Origin: Roseibium hamelinense
Lineage (GTDB): Bacteria > Pseudomonadota > Alphaproteobacteria > Rhizobiales > Stappiaceae
Assembly (NCBI RefSeq): GCF_007830545.1
Contig: NZ_VLLF01000008.1
Span: 124,001-188,000 of the forward strand
Reading direction: 5' to 3'
Length of the DNA: 64,000 nucleotides
Shown here one piece after another: positions 1-9,133 of the stretch. Positions within the stretch are counted from its first letter, which is position 1. Each line of letters starts with the position of its first letter. Under the pieces are notes generated by a model, which did no database searches, had not been told where the DNA came from, and saw nothing but the letters and a program-made list of their open reading frames with translations. Both the position numbers and the translations under genes were made by a program.

Positions 1-1
1 C

Positions 2-664
2 GCCCGGTGGTTTATGTTGTCCGATTCCCCGCCGGAACGAGACGTCATTTGGACTGAAGAAGGTGTCCAAGGATCTTGGCGTTTTGTGCAGCGTGTGTGG
101 CGGCTGGTGAACGATCTGGCGACGAACGCTCGCCGTCACGAGATTGATCTTGCAAAATCTAACGGCAAAGCGTTAGACCTGCGCCGAGCTACGCACAAGA
201 CGCTGGATGGCGTAACCAAGGATCTTGAGGCGCTCGGATTCAATAGGGCGGTAGCGAAACTCTACGAATTTACCAACGTTATTGGAAAAGCCGCTCAGCA
301 GGCCGGAAAAGACCAACAGCTTGATGCCTGTCTTTACGAAGCTGCCGAGTGTCTGGTGCAAATGTTTGCTCCGATGATGCCTCATTTGGCGGAAGAATGC
401 TGGTCGGTTTTGGGCCACAAGGTGCTTGTTTCACAGGCTAAATGGCCATCCGTCGAGAAAACACTCTTAATCGACGAAACCATAACCATGCCGGTCCAGA
501 TCAACGGCAAACGCCGGGGCGAAATTTCTGTACCAAGGGAAGCTTCCAAAGAGGACGTCGAAGCAGCTACTCTTCAAGAGGACTTTGTCAAACGAGCTTT
601 GGATGGCAATCCGCCCCGTAAGGTAATAGTGGTTCCACAAAGGATCGTGAATGTCGTTGCCTAG
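2..664 (+). CDS. leuS: Leucyl-tRNA synthetase, C-terminal part (5' end outside window)
   Basis: This is the 3' part of leucyl-tRNA synthetase, the cytoplasmic enzyme that charges tRNA-Leu. The reading frame is open from the window edge. Its first residues match the stretch after the KMSKS loop in class I LeuRS (the motif MLSDSPPERDV, then a WTEEGVQGSWRF-type segment). The alpha-helical anticodon-binding domain follows, and then the small C-terminal domain with QINGKRRGEI and a KVIVVPQRIVN-type end. The catalytic HIGH and editing regions lie upstream of the window. The stop codon overlaps the start of lptE by 14 bp, so the two are probably co-transcribed. The leuS-lptE-holA order is common in alphaproteobacteria. 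Identification is firm from family resemblance, and only the upstream extent is unknown. Confidence 0.96.
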   Translation, partial: ARWFMLSDSPPERDVIWTEEGVQGSWRFVQRVWRLVNDLATNARRHEIDLAKSNGKALDLRRATHKTLDGVTKDLEALGFNRAVAKLYEFTNVIGKAAQQAGKDQQLDACLYEAAECLVQMFAPMMPHLAEECWSVLGHKVLVSQAKWPSVEKTLLIDETITMPVQINGKRRGEISVPREASKEDVEAATLQEDFVKRALDGNPPRKVIVVPQRIVNVVA

Positions 665-1229
665 CCAACTCACAAATCAGTTTCAGAGGAAGGCAAGTAT
701 TCTGCTGTGCCTTGCTGGTGTCCTCGCGGCGTTAACAGCGTGCCAGGTACGCCCGCTTTATGGCTCCCTGAACGGACAGACTGGGACATCAATCGTATCC
801 ACGGACCTTGCCGCAACTGAAATTGAACCGATCGATAGCCAGTACGCGAATTCTGACACGGTCCGGGTGCTCTACAACGAACTCCTTTACAATTTTGAGC
901 GCGGCGCTGATCGTTCGATTAAGAGGTTCCGGCTTGAGGTCTTAGTCGACCTCAACAGCGCAGAGGTTGGCGTCGAACGCCTCGCGGACGTACCTTCAGC
1001 TTATACCACAACCCTCACCGCGAGTTTTGTTTTGAGCGATATTGCCTCGAACACAACACTCTATACCGGAAAATCGTTTGCTACAGCATCATACGACTTT
1101 TCAAATCAGCGCTTCGCCAACCAGCGCGCTTCCAAAGACGCCCAAGAGCGAGTGGCCCGCATAGTCGCAGATGACATTCAAGCGCGTTTGGCCGGGTATT
1201 TCGCAGAGCAGTCTACAGGCAACAGTTAG
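651..1229 (+). CDS. lptE: LPS-assembly lipoprotein LptE
   Basis: LptE is the outer-membrane lipoprotein that plugs the LptD barrel and helps insert lipopolysaccharide. The 192-aa product has an N-terminal signal peptide with Arg/Lys at residues 13-14 and a hydrophobic core at 17-29. It ends in a lipobox LTAC whose Cys31 would be lipidated. The motif RPLYG directly follows, as in alphaproteobacterial LptE. The rest is a low-similarity soluble domain of the expected length. It starts inside the end of leuS (14-bp overlap) and is followed 18 bp later by holA, the classic leuS-lptE-holA arrangement. The call rests on lipobox, size and context rather than catalytic residues. Confidence 0.88.
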   Translation: MSLPSQLTNQFQRKASILLCLAGVLAALTACQVRPLYGSLNGQTGTSIVSTDLAATEIEPIDSQYANSDTVRVLYNELLYNFERGADRSIKRFRLEVLVDLNSAEVGVERLADVPSAYTTTLTASFVLSDIASNTTLYTGKSFATASYDFSNQRFANQRASKDAQERVARIVADDIQARLAGYFAEQSTGNS

Positions 1230-1247
1230 CAAGGAAGCTGCCCGACC

Positions 1248-2294
1248 GTGACCCTCCTAAAAGCCGGAGAAATAGAGCGGCTCATTTCAAATCCGCCAGA
1301 GAACATGGGACCCGTACTCATTTTCGGGCCAGATACGGGACTTGTGGCTGAACGGGCAGAAAAGCTGGTAACCAACGCATCAACAGGCAACGAAGACCCA
1401 TTCAGCCTTGTAAAATTGGATGCTAGCGGATTGGTCTCGGACCCGAATCGATTGATCGACGAAGTTCTGACAATTCCTTTGTTTGGCGGCAAGCGCGTTA
1501 TATGGGTTAAAGATGCGAGCGGAAAGAACCTTATACCAGCAGTTGAAGCCATTCTGAAACCTGGAAACTGTCCGGCGACCGTTGTTATTGAGGGTGGGGA
1601 CCTCAAAAAAGGAACAGGCCTCCGGAAACTTTTCGAAACCAATAAGCATGCGACAGCCATACCGTGTTACGCCGACAATGACCGCGGCGTTGACATACTT
1701 ATTGATCAAGAAACTCGCGAAGCGAATGTTTCAATTTCCAGAGAAGCGCGCACTGCCCTGCATGCACTTTTGGGTGCAGATAGATTGGCAAGTCGAGGAG
1801 AACTAAAAAAACTTTGTCTCTATGCGTTTAAAAAAGGGCGCATAGAGACCGGCGATATTGAAGCAATTATCGGGGATGCGTCCGCTCTTGAAACGTCCGA
1901 GCTCATTGATGCGGCAGCAACAGGCGATGTAGCGGGTCTTGATCATGGGCTTGAACGTCTGACACACGCAGGTTCGAAAGCTACAATTCTCGCGAACCAG
2001 ACCCTGAAACACTTTCAAAGTCTTCATCGTATGCGTGCAGATGTCGATAGTGGCAAATCAGTCCGACAGGTAGTTGAGAGTCAAAGACCACCCATCTTTT
2101 TCAGCCGCCGTCCATCAATAATCCGCCAACTTTCGGTCTGGTCATCGAAAGACACTCAAAAAGCAATGGAACTTCTTTCGCAAGCAACCAGCACTTCCAG
2201 GCGAAATGATGAACTTAGTGTCGCAATCGTTTCCGATGTACTCCTAACGCTTTCCAGGGTCGCGAAATCGCGCAGCAATCGCGGTCACGCATAA
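1248..2294 (+). CDS. holA: DNA polymerase III delta subunit
   Basis: HolA is the delta subunit of the clamp loader. It opens the beta sliding clamp during replication. The 348-aa product has the family start (a LLKAGEIERLI-type helix), a GPVLIFGPDTGLV strand at the place of the degenerate P-loop, and a helical C-terminal collar domain. I chose the GTG start at 1248 because AAGGAAG lies about 11 bases upstream and the length then matches the family. It follows lptE closely and ends 17 bp from the convergent parB stop with no clear terminator between them. Confidence 0.93.
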   Translation: MTLLKAGEIERLISNPPENMGPVLIFGPDTGLVAERAEKLVTNASTGNEDPFSLVKLDASGLVSDPNRLIDEVLTIPLFGGKRVIWVKDASGKNLIPAVEAILKPGNCPATVVIEGGDLKKGTGLRKLFETNKHATAIPCYADNDRGVDILIDQETREANVSISREARTALHALLGADRLASRGELKKLCLYAFKKGRIETGDIEAIIGDASALETSELIDAAATGDVAGLDHGLERLTHAGSKATILANQTLKHFQSLHRMRADVDSGKSVRQVVESQRPPIFFSRRPSIIRQLSVWSSKDTQKAMELLSQATSTSRRNDELSVAIVSDVLLTLSRVAKSRSNRGHA

Positions 2295-2311
2295 ATTGGG
2301 GTCTAAAACCT

Positions 2312-3220
2312 TTAGCGAACTTCTACGCCAAGTTTTCTACAAAGTTCGTCAAGCTGCTCAAGCGATGTGTATTTGATTTTCAAATCGCCCGTCTCTTTTC
2401 CAGGTTTGTGCCCAACGGATACCTTCAAGCCCAAGCTTTCTGAAAGCCTTTTTTCAAGTGACTTAGTATCTGCATCTTTTTCCGTTTTTCCGGAAGATGC
2501 CTTTTTATTACCCTTCAACCGATCAAGAGCATCCGGATCTTGCGCCAGTTTCTCCGCGTCTCGGACAGTAAGGCCTTTTTCAACAATCAACTCTGCTAAA
2601 GCTGCCGGATCATCGACCGTAATCAGCGCCCTTGCATGTCCTGCCGTCAGCAATCCTTCCGCAAGATAGTCCTTGACCGAATTAGGTAGTTTAAGCAGGC
2701 GCATCGTGTTGGCGACGTGGCTTCGGCTCTTTCCTATGACTTTTGCAAGCTCGCCTTGACTGTACTGAAATTCGGCTGTGAGCTGGTCATATCCCATTGC
2801 CTCTTCAATCGGATTGAGATCCGCGCGCTGCACGTTTTCAATGATTGCGAGCTCCAAAGCCTCTTGATCTGTCACATCGCGCACGATGATCGGCGCTTCA
2901 TGTAAGCCAGCCTTTTGGGCAGCACGCCAGCGACGCTCTCCAGCTATAATTTCGTACCGGTCGGCACTCCCTGCTGCCGGACGAACAAGAATAGGCTGAA
3001 CGATACCTTTTGCCTTAAGCGACTCCGTAAGATCGGCAAGATCTTTTTCTGTAAAGGTTTTCCGTGGGTTCCGCGGGTTCGGAGACAAGTGCTCGATCGG
3101 CACTTTCTTGCTATCCCTTGGAAGTCTTTCCGGTTCAACCGTTTCCTGTTGTACGGAATCACCGATTAACGCTGCCAACCCGCGTCCCAAGCGTTTGTTT
3201 TTAGCTTTCTCATCAGCCAT
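2312..3220 (-). CDS. parB: Chromosome-partitioning protein ParB
   Basis: ParB is the CTP-dependent clamp that loads at parS and spreads to form the partition complex. The 302-aa product shows the ParA-stimulating N-terminus (RLGRGLAALIG, residues 10-20), the CTP-binding motifs GERRWR (94-99) and ENVQRADLNPIEEA (128-141), a helix-turn-helix at about 155-178 that reads parS, and a C-terminal dimerisation domain. AGGTAA sits just before the ATG. It lies downstream of parA with an 89-bp gap. Four parS matches lie 1.5-5.2 kb away in this window, so the whole ParABS system is visible here. Confidence 0.97.
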   Translation of the reverse strand: MADEKAKNKRLGRGLAALIGDSVQQETVEPERLPRDSKKVPIEHLSPNPRNPRKTFTEKDLADLTESLKAKGIVQPILVRPAAGSADRYEIIAGERRWRAAQKAGLHEAPIIVRDVTDQEALELAIIENVQRADLNPIEEAMGYDQLTAEFQYSQGELAKVIGKSRSHVANTMRLLKLPNSVKDYLAEGLLTAGHARALITVDDPAALAELIVEKGLTVRDAEKLAQDPDALDRLKGNKKASSGKTEKDADTKSLEKRLSESLGLKVSVGHKPGKETGDLKIKYTSLEQLDELCRKLGVEVR

Positions 3221-3309
3221 GGCTTACCTGCATTTTATTTTGTTATTTTGAACCTATTGGCCGTGCCGGCGTGTGCACGTCGAAAGAAACATCCCGTATC
3301 CGAATCAAA

Positions 3310-4134
3310 TTAGGCGGCAACCGGACGCATCTCTCTTTCGCGCTGGATGATTTCCGAGGCTAAACGGAGGTAAGCTTGGCTCCCGGCACATTTCAAGTCA
3401 TAGAGCAATGCTGGCTTTCCATAGGACGGGGCCTCCGATATCCGGACGTTCCGCGGGATGATGGTCTCGTAAACAGCATCGCCCATTGTAGCCCGAACGT
3501 CGGCAACCACCTGACTCGAGAGATTGTTCCGGCTGTCATACATCGTCAGCACAATCCCATGAATTGTCAGTTCAGAATTCAAGGCCCCTCTCACCTGCTC
3601 AACGGTGCTAAGGAGCTGACTGAGACCCTCAAGAGCAAAGAACTCGCATTGGAGTGGAACCAGGATGCTATGCGCAGCTGACAATGCGTTGATGGTCAAT
3701 AGATTCAGCGAGGGTGGGCAATCCACGAGAACATAAGAGATTCCGAGTTCCCTGAATAGACGCGATTTGGTTAGGCCCTCAATTGCATTCCTCAGCCGAT
3801 ATGCGCGATCCCCGCTCGATGCAATTTCAAGCTCCAGACCTAGAAGATCCATTGTTGACGGCGCTACCCAGAGGCGAGGAACGGCGGTTTCTTTTACCGC
3901 CTCCTCGAGCGCACAGTCGCCGCTCAATACATCGTAAGTAGACATACTGCGGTCTCGCCGCTCAATACCGAGACCAGTCGATGCGTTGCCCTGGGGATCC
4001 AAGTCGATCACCAGAACGCGCTCCCCGATAGCAGCAAGCGCTGTCCCAAGGTTAATCGCGGTCGTTGTCTTGCCAACGCCACCTTTTTGGTTTGCAAGAC
4101 ATAAGACTCGTGGAGAATCTGGAAGTTTGCTCAT
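3310..4134 (-). CDS. parA: Chromosome-partitioning ATPase ParA (Soj family)
   Basis: ParA is the Walker-type ATPase that binds nucleoid DNA and drives origin segregation through ParB-stimulated hydrolysis. The 274-aa product has the deviant Walker A motif KGGVGKTT (residues 17-24), the A' strand VLVIDLDPQGNAS and the Walker B strand YVLVDCPPSL. It lacks the N-terminal helix-turn-helix of plasmid-type ParA proteins, which fits a chromosomal Soj protein. Its ATG overlaps the rsmG stop by 4 bp, so rsmG-parA-parB form one leftward unit, probably together with mnmG. Confidence 0.97.
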   Translation of the reverse strand: MSKLPDSPRVLCLANQKGGVGKTTTAINLGTALAAIGERVLVIDLDPQGNASTGLGIERRDRSMSTYDVLSGDCALEEAVKETAVPRLWVAPSTMDLLGLELEIASSGDRAYRLRNAIEGLTKSRLFRELGISYVLVDCPPSLNLLTINALSAAHSILVPLQCEFFALEGLSQLLSTVEQVRGALNSELTIHGIVLTMYDSRNNLSSQVVADVRATMGDAVYETIIPRNVRISEAPSYGKPALLYDLKCAGSQAYLRLASEIIQREREMRPVAA

Positions 4135-4805
4135 CGGGCAGAACCTTCCTCCCTAGTAGGCCGGGTAGAGATTTCAGATAACAGAAGCATCCGGCTCGAT
4201 GGATCAATGATGCTCTTCTTTTCTACCAGATCAAATGACCAAGCGTGAGACGCTTCGTTAACTTCCCGTTGAAAATCTTGACCTTTGTGGAAAACAGCCT
4301 TTGCTCCCCGCATGGTAAAAGGTGATGCGAGCTGAAGGAGCGATGTTAAACCTGCTAGAGCCCGAGCAGAAACGGCATCCACCTGTTCATTGGAAAGTTC
4401 TTTCGATACCGATTCGATCCGGCCAGGATGAACAGCACCAGGCGCGCCTGTTTCTCGCAAAGCTGTCCGCAAGAAAGCCGCCTTACGTTGGTTGCTCTCG
4501 ATCAAATGGACCTTCGCACCAACGGTTTCGGCCAGAAGAATTGCGGTGACAATCCCTGGAAACCCTCCTCCACTCCCAATATCGACCCAAACACGCGCAT
4601 CCGGCAGGATCGAAACGGTTTGCATGCTATCAACAACGTGCCTGCGCCAAATGTCAGGAATTGTAGATGGTGCGATAAGGTTTTGAGCGGGCTGCCACTT
4701 GAGGACGAGATCGACATAGATTTGAAGTCTCTTTGCTGTTTCACGTGAAACATCCCCATACTTATACACAAGATCCACAGTGCCTGCAGCCAACATCGAA
4801 CCCAT
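4131..4805 (-). CDS. rsmG: 16S rRNA (guanine-527-N7)-methyltransferase RsmG
   Basis: RsmG (GidB) methylates G527 of 16S rRNA using S-adenosylmethionine. The product has the Rossmann SAM motif VDIGSGGGFPG (about residues 74-84) and an acidic ribose-binding strand (HLIESN). I chose the ATG at 4805, which begins 1 nt after the mnmG stop. A GTG at 4817 would overlap mnmG, and a second ATG lies at 4796. The 5' coding region contains a perfect parS site (4737-4752) that encodes the segment VSRET, so this stretch is under both protein and DNA-binding constraint. It overlaps parA by 4 bp. Confidence 0.95.
   Translation of the reverse strand: MGSMLAAGTVDLVYKYGDVSRETAKRLQIYVDLVLKWQPAQNLIAPSTIPDIWRRHVVDSMQTVSILPDARVWVDIGSGGGFPGIVTAILLAETVGAKVHLIESNQRKAAFLRTALRETGAPGAVHPGRIESVSKELSNEQVDAVSARALAGLTSLLQLASPFTMRGAKAVFHKGQDFQREVNEASHAWSFDLVEKKSIIDPSSRMLLLSEISTRPTREEGSAR
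4737..4752. promoter_or_regulatory. parS centromere site 1 (perfect match)
   Basis: The sequence TGTTTCACGTGAAACA is a perfect 16-bp palindrome identical to the bacterial parS consensus bound by ParB. It lies inside the rsmG coding sequence near its 5' end, 0.6 kb from parA. In other bacteria parS sites cluster near oriC and often sit in the rsmG/mnmG region. Confidence 0.96.
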
Positions 4806-4806
4806 T

Positions 4807-6687
4807 CTACGCAGCACCCCGCTCTGCCTGCCGCCGTTTTAGGTGAGATAATAACAGGGTAAGTGCAGCCGGCGTCATACCGTCCAAGCGAGACGCTTGC
4901 CCCAATGATGACGGCCGAGCGCTCAACAGCTTTTGCTTTAGTTCATTCGACAAACCAGCAAGAATTTCATAATCGAAATCGCTCGGTATCGATATCGCCT
5001 CATCCCGCTTGAGCGCGGCGATATCTGAAGCCTGACGTTCTAAATAAACAGCATATAAAGCGTCAATGGCCGCTTGTTCACCAATCTTCTGATCAATGCC
5101 CGAAATTTCTGGCCATAAAACCGTCAAGTCCGCAAATGAGATGTTGGGGTAGGAAAGCAAATCGAATGCTGTCCGACGGACCCCATCCTGATTGACAGCA
5201 ACGCCTTTTTTTGCGGCCTCGGCAGGTGTAACCGACAAAGCCTTCAATAGAGTAGACGCTTCCCGAATTCCTTGCATTTTTGTTTCGAAAGCGACTCGAC
5301 GTCGATGAGATATGCATCCGATCTCAATGCCAAATGGTGTCAAACGCTGATCCGCATTATCTGCGCGGAGAGATAAGCGATATTCTGCCCGCGACGTGAA
5401 CATCCGGTAGGGCTCGGTTATACCTCGAGTTACCAGGTCATCAATCATCACCCCAATATACCCCTGTGAGCGACCAACCACGATTGGATCCCGGTTGCCG
5501 GATTGAAGCGCGGCATTGACACCTGCGATAAGACCTTGAGCCCCAGCCTCTTCATAACCTGTTGTCCCGTTGATCTGACCCGCAAGGAAAAGGCCCGGGC
5601 ATTTACGGGCCTCGAGCGTCGTCTTCAATTCACGTGGATCAACATGATCGTATTCGATCGCATATCCGGCTTGACGGACTGCTACCTTCTCCAGACCTGG
5701 GATTGTCTTCAAAAACGCGATTTGGGCGTCTTCAGGGAGGGAAGTCGAAATACCGTTTGGATAGATGGTATGGTCATCCAACCCTTCGGGCTCAAGAAAA
5801 ACCTGGTGGCCGTCCCTGTCCCCAAACCGTACAATCTTATCTTCAATCGAAGGACAATATCGCGGACCTCTTCCCTTTATCTCTCCGGAGTACATAGCTG
5901 AACGATGAAGATTCTCGCGAATAATACGATGGGTTTCTGGCGTGGTCCTGGTGATGTGGCAAGGGACCTGCCGTGTGACGATACGCCCGGTTAATGTTGA
6001 AAAAGGTACCGGGTCCTCATCACCGGGTTGTTCTTCCACCCGGCTCCAGTCGATAGTCCGTCCGTCCAACCGTGCCGGTGTTCCGGTTTTCAATCGACCT
6101 AGGTTAAAACCAACAGCTTCCAGAGATGCAGACAGTCCAACAGCGGGCGCTTCGCCCTGCCGCCCAGCTGGAATTTTCCTATCGCCGATATGGATCATGC
6201 CTTGAAGAAAAGTACCGGTCGTCAAAACAACGGCTTTGCATTCGATTTTTTGTCCGTCTGATAGAACCAAACCGGATACGGAACCATCTGCCGCGCGAAT
6301 AATATCGCTGGCTTCCGCCTCGACAACAGTCAGCAGAGATAACTCAGATATCTCTTTTTGCATCGCTTGACGATAAAGCTTTCGGTCCGCCTGAGCTCTA
6401 GGGCCGCGGACCGCAGGCCCTTTTCGCCTATTCAACATGCGAAATTGAATACCGGCCTGGTCAGCAACACGACCCATCAGTCCGTCAAGAGCATCTATTT
6501 CACGAACAAGATGACCTTTTCCAAGACCGCCAATTGCTGGATTGCAAGACATCACCCCGATAGTGTCAAAACGATGCGTCACTAGAGCGGTAGCAGCACC
6601 TAAGCGTGCCGCAGACGCTGCTGCTTCGCATCCGGCATGACCACCACCGATCACCACAACATCGAATTTCGTATTTGGACTTCCCAT
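4807..6687 (-). CDS. mnmG: tRNA uridine 5-carboxymethylaminomethyl modification enzyme MnmG
   Basis: MnmG (GidA) is the FAD/NADH-dependent partner of MnmE that builds cmnm5U at the wobble position of several tRNAs. From the ATG at 6687 the product is 626 aa, the family norm. It has the dinucleotide-binding motif [12 protein letters not shown] (residues 12-23), conserved MSCNPAIGG and [13 protein letters not shown] segments, and a helical C-terminal MnmE-binding domain. The frame stays open 62 codons further upstream to a TTG at 6873. That extension is outside the family and lacks a good ribosome-binding site, while GGTGAG precedes the chosen ATG. The stop is 1 nt from the rsmG start. Confidence 0.96.
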   Translation of the reverse strand: MGSPNTKFDVVVIGGGHAGCEAAASAARLGAATALVTHRFDTIGVMSCNPAIGGLGKGHLVREIDALDGLMGRVADQAGIQFRMLNRRKGPAVRGPRAQADRKLYRQAMQKEISELSLLTVVEAEASDIIRAADGSVSGLVLSDGQKIECKAVVLTTGTFLQGMIHIGDRKIPAGRQGEAPAVGLSASLEAVGFNLGRLKTGTPARLDGRTIDWSRVEEQPGDEDPVPFSTLTGRIVTRQVPCHITRTTPETHRIIRENLHRSAMYSGEIKGRGPRYCPSIEDKIVRFGDRDGHQVFLEPEGLDDHTIYPNGISTSLPEDAQIAFLKTIPGLEKVAVRQAGYAIEYDHVDPRELKTTLEARKCPGLFLAGQINGTTGYEEAGAQGLIAGVNAALQSGNRDPIVVGRSQGYIGVMIDDLVTRGITEPYRMFTSRAEYRLSLRADNADQRLTPFGIEIGCISHRRRVAFETKMQGIREASTLLKALSVTPAEAAKKGVAVNQDGVRRTAFDLLSYPNISFADLTVLWPEISGIDQKIGEQAAIDALYAVYLERQASDIAALKRDEAISIPSDFDYEILAGLSNELKQKLLSARPSSLGQASRLDGMTPAALTLLLSHLKRRQAERGAA

Positions 6688-6890
6688 ATCCAAACTCACC
6701 ACCTGAATCGCTGAAAGGGTAGCGTTTGACGCTACAAACAAAATGCAAAGGATCAACAGCAGCTTTGCGAAAGATGCCGGATTACTGACAGCGCCTTTGA
6801 CCCCGCCAAAAAACTTTGAAACTGTATACCGCTCAGCTTGTGGTCGGTCAAAGCTTTTAGGATTAAATGGCAATTGGAGGCGCAGTCAGA

Positions 6891-6906
6891 TGATTCACGT
6901 GAAACA
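6891..6906. promoter_or_regulatory. parS site 2 (15/16 match)
   Basis: TGATTCACGTGAAACA differs from the parS consensus at one base. It lies in the gap between mnmE and mnmG, 38 bp (start to start) from an identical copy at 6929. The pair could act as a double nucleation site for ParB. Confidence 0.93.
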
Positions 6907-6928
6907 TAATGGGGCAAATGCGCCAACC

Positions 6929-6944
6929 TGATTCACGTGAAACA
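6929..6944. promoter_or_regulatory. parS site 3 (15/16 match)
   Basis: This is a second identical copy of TGATTCACGTGAAACA, ending directly against the mnmE stop codon at 6945. It has the same orientation and the same single deviation from consensus as site 2. Confidence 0.93.
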
Positions 6945-8297
6945 CTATTTCCCGATACAAAAATCCCGAAAGACAACATCCAGCAAATCTTCAACATCAA
7001 TCCGGCCTGTGATACGGCCCAAAGCGTTCGCAGCCCGCCGTAGATCCTCTGCCCGCAATTCCTCTGGCAAATGCCGACTTTCGACCGCGTCGTATAGCGC
7101 CGCCTGACAGTCGCGCAACAAATATCTATGCCGTTCTCTTGTCGCTACCGCAGATACTCCAATAGACAGGGTCTCTTTTGCAAAATGCGCAAGACTGTCC
7201 ACCAGACCATCCAGACCATTTTTAGTCCGAGTTGATACCGATAAATCCTTTATCGTTTCGGATGAGTCCCGAAAGTTGTTTTGGCCATCGTCTTGCTTCG
7301 TAAACACCTCCCATACCGGAATGCCACTATCCTCCGGACTGAATGACAGAAATTCACCTGCCGACTGGTAGGCAAGACCACCTGGTTCTTTAAGCCACAA
7401 GATGAGATCGGCATCAGAGGCGCGACCGATCGCACGACGTATCCCCTCCTGTTCAATCACTCCTCGGGTATCACGCAACCCAGCTGTATCTACGAGGGTC
7501 AGTGGGTACCCAAAAAGATCGAGATGCACCTCAATTACATCGCGGGTCGTTCCTGCTTCTTCCGTAACAATAGCAACATCCCGTCCTGCGAGCGCGTTCA
7601 GAAGACTGGATTTTCCAGCATTGGGTGCACCCATCAACACCACTTGAAGCCCTGTGCGGATACGCTCCCCGTTTCTGGATTTATCTAAATGAGCCTGTAT
7701 TTGACTTGCGAGTTCCGCAGCTTCTTGCCAGACTTCGGAGGCCACGCTTCCGGGAACATCATCTTCATCAGCAAAATCGATATCGGCTTCAATCATCGCA
7801 CGCATATGGATAAGCCGTTTGCGCCAGTCGTCGTAGATATTCCCCAACGCTCCACCCATCTGGCGAAGCGCTTGCCGGCGCTGCATCTCAGTCTCGGCAG
7901 CTATTAGATCAGAAAGTCCTTCCACTTCGGTCAGATCCAAACGCCCGTTGTGAAAAGCCCTCCGGGTGAACTCACCAGCCTCTGCGGGCCGGCAATTTGG
8001 TTGGCTGGAGACCGCATTAAGCACAGCAGAAACGACTGCGCGCCCGCCATGACAATGGAGCTCCGCGACATCTTCACCCGTGAAACTGCTCGGCGCCTCA
8101 AACACGAATACCAGAGCCTCATCCAAAACTGTCTCAGACCCCGGACTTTTCAAACGTCTTAAACCCGCCTTCCGGACCTCGGGAACATCCCCGCAAAGTG
8201 CTTTGACCACACGGAGCGTTTCAGGCCCAGATATGCGGATAACCGCTACACCGGATGGTACCGCACCACTTGAAAGTGCAAATATTGTATCGCGCAT
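6945..8297 (-). CDS. mnmE: tRNA modification GTPase MnmE
   Basis: MnmE (TrmE, ThdF) is the GTPase partner of MnmG in wobble-uridine modification. The 450-aa product has an N-terminal tetrahydrofolate-binding domain starting with RDTIFALSSG. A central G domain follows with P-loop GAPNAGKSS, switch TTRD and DTAGLRDT. The helical domain ends in the obligatory C-terminal FCIGK, whose cysteine is needed for modification. I took the ATG at 8297 because homologues begin with MRDTIFALS; the open frame extends 19 codons further without family support. parS sites flank the gene on both sides. Confidence 0.96.
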   Translation of the reverse strand: MRDTIFALSSGAVPSGVAVIRISGPETLRVVKALCGDVPEVRKAGLRRLKSPGSETVLDEALVFVFEAPSSFTGEDVAELHCHGGRAVVSAVLNAVSSQPNCRPAEAGEFTRRAFHNGRLDLTEVEGLSDLIAAETEMQRRQALRQMGGALGNIYDDWRKRLIHMRAMIEADIDFADEDDVPGSVASEVWQEAAELASQIQAHLDKSRNGERIRTGLQVVLMGAPNAGKSSLLNALAGRDVAIVTEEAGTTRDVIEVHLDLFGYPLTLVDTAGLRDTRGVIEQEGIRRAIGRASDADLILWLKEPGGLAYQSAGEFLSFSPEDSGIPVWEVFTKQDDGQNNFRDSSETIKDLSVSTRTKNGLDGLVDSLAHFAKETLSIGVSAVATRERHRYLLRDCQAALYDAVESRHLPEELRAEDLRRAANALGRITGRIDVEDLLDVVFRDFCIGK

Positions 8298-8437
8298 GTC
8301 TGAATGTACTCGTCTGGTATCGAAGTCACATTGCTCTGCCAAAATAAACTGCATTGCTGATCTGTGATGCAGGAGAAACTTGGAATCGGTCCGCTACCAT
8401 TCCGGAGCCGATTCAATCATCGAATCGTTACGCCTGC

Positions 8438-8453
8438 TGTTTCACGTGAATCA
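8438..8453. promoter_or_regulatory. parS site 4 (15/16 match)
   Basis: TGTTTCACGTGAATCA deviates from the parS consensus at one base, in the other half-site from sites 2 and 3. It lies in the mnmE upstream region, 10 bp from the stop of the GNAT gene, and is the site closest to the presumed origin (about 3.7 kb). Confidence 0.92.
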
Positions 8454-8462
8454 TTTCGTCCA

Positions 8463-9032
8463 TCAAGCCTTGGAAGACCTGAATTCATCGTGTGTCACTT
8501 TATATAAAACATGCCAGGATAACGGGTGTTTCTCAGGTAGTGTTGGTATTTGAAAATCATCAGTTTTCGAGTACCGCATTCCCAGTCGTTCCATCACCCG
8601 GATAGATGGCAGATTTTGACGCGCAGTAAAGGATACAATTTCTTTTAGCTCTAACGTGTCGAAGCCGAATCGAAGCCATTCTCCGGCGGCCTCGGTGGCA
8701 TAACCTTTTCCCCATGCTGCCTTTTTTAAACGCCACCCTATCTCGATACATGGAGCGAAGGACAAAGCATCGGAGAAACGCGGAATACTCAGACCAACAA
8801 ATCCTAGAAATTCACTGCTATCTCTTTTCTCTATTGGGGCGAAACAAAACCCATCTCGAGTTGTCTTTTCCATTGCTGTCCACACAACAGATGCAGCCTC
8901 ATCGTAAGACAAGGTTTTAGGAAAAAACCGCATAACGTGCGGATCAGCACATAACTCGGCAAATGGGTCGATGTCCTTTTTCAACCACGGCCGTATTAAA
9001 AGCCTTTCTGTTTGCAGGAAAATATCTGACAT
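8463..9032 (-). CDS. GNAT-family N-acetyltransferase (RimJ/RimL type)
   Basis: The 189-aa product is a GNAT acetyltransferase of the RimJ/RimL type. It has the characteristic start FLQTERLLIRPW, a motif-A acetyl-CoA loop (a KKAAWGKGYATEAA-type stretch), then ASIRVMERLGM-type wording (here PSIRVMERLGM). These enzymes acetylate ribosomal-protein N-termini, amino acids or antibiotics, and the substrate here cannot be told. The ATG at 9032 was chosen over an upstream in-frame start because AAAGGAG lies just before it. It sits alone between mnmE and rho, leftward, and parS site 4 lies just beyond its stop. Confidence 0.85.
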   Translation of the reverse strand: MSDIFLQTERLLIRPWLKKDIDPFAELCADPHVMRFFPKTLSYDEAASVVWTAMEKTTRDGFCFAPIEKRDSSEFLGFVGLSIPRFSDALSFAPCIEIGWRLKKAAWGKGYATEAAGEWLRFGFDTLELKEIVSFTARQNLPSIRVMERLGMRYSKTDDFQIPTLPEKHPLSWHVLYKVTHDEFRSSKA

Positions 9033-9081
9033 GATAGCTCCTTTCGGATCCGACTCGATACACATGAGTCAAAAACGCAAA

Positions 9082-9106
9082 AGGCGCGAAGTCACCCCCC
9101 GCGCCT
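9082..9106 (-). terminator. Hairpin terminator downstream of rho
   Basis: A 7-bp GC-rich stem (AGGCGCG pairing with CGCGCCT across an 11-nt loop) lies 28 bp beyond the rho stop. On the minus strand it is followed by a T-rich run. It fits an intrinsic terminator for rho before the GNAT gene. Confidence 0.65.
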
Positions 9107-9133
9107 AATTTGTACAATCCAATCTTGTTCCGA

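Noticed and set aside
5626-5641. A further TTCACGTG core inside mnmG as a fifth parS
   Set aside because: Only 11 of 16 positions match and the palindrome is broken on both flanks, unlike the four accepted sites.
6688-6873. A 62-codon N-terminal extension of MnmG with a hydrophobic segment
   Set aside because: It starts with TTG without a ribosome-binding site, lies outside the family length, and GGTGAG precedes the ATG at 6687.
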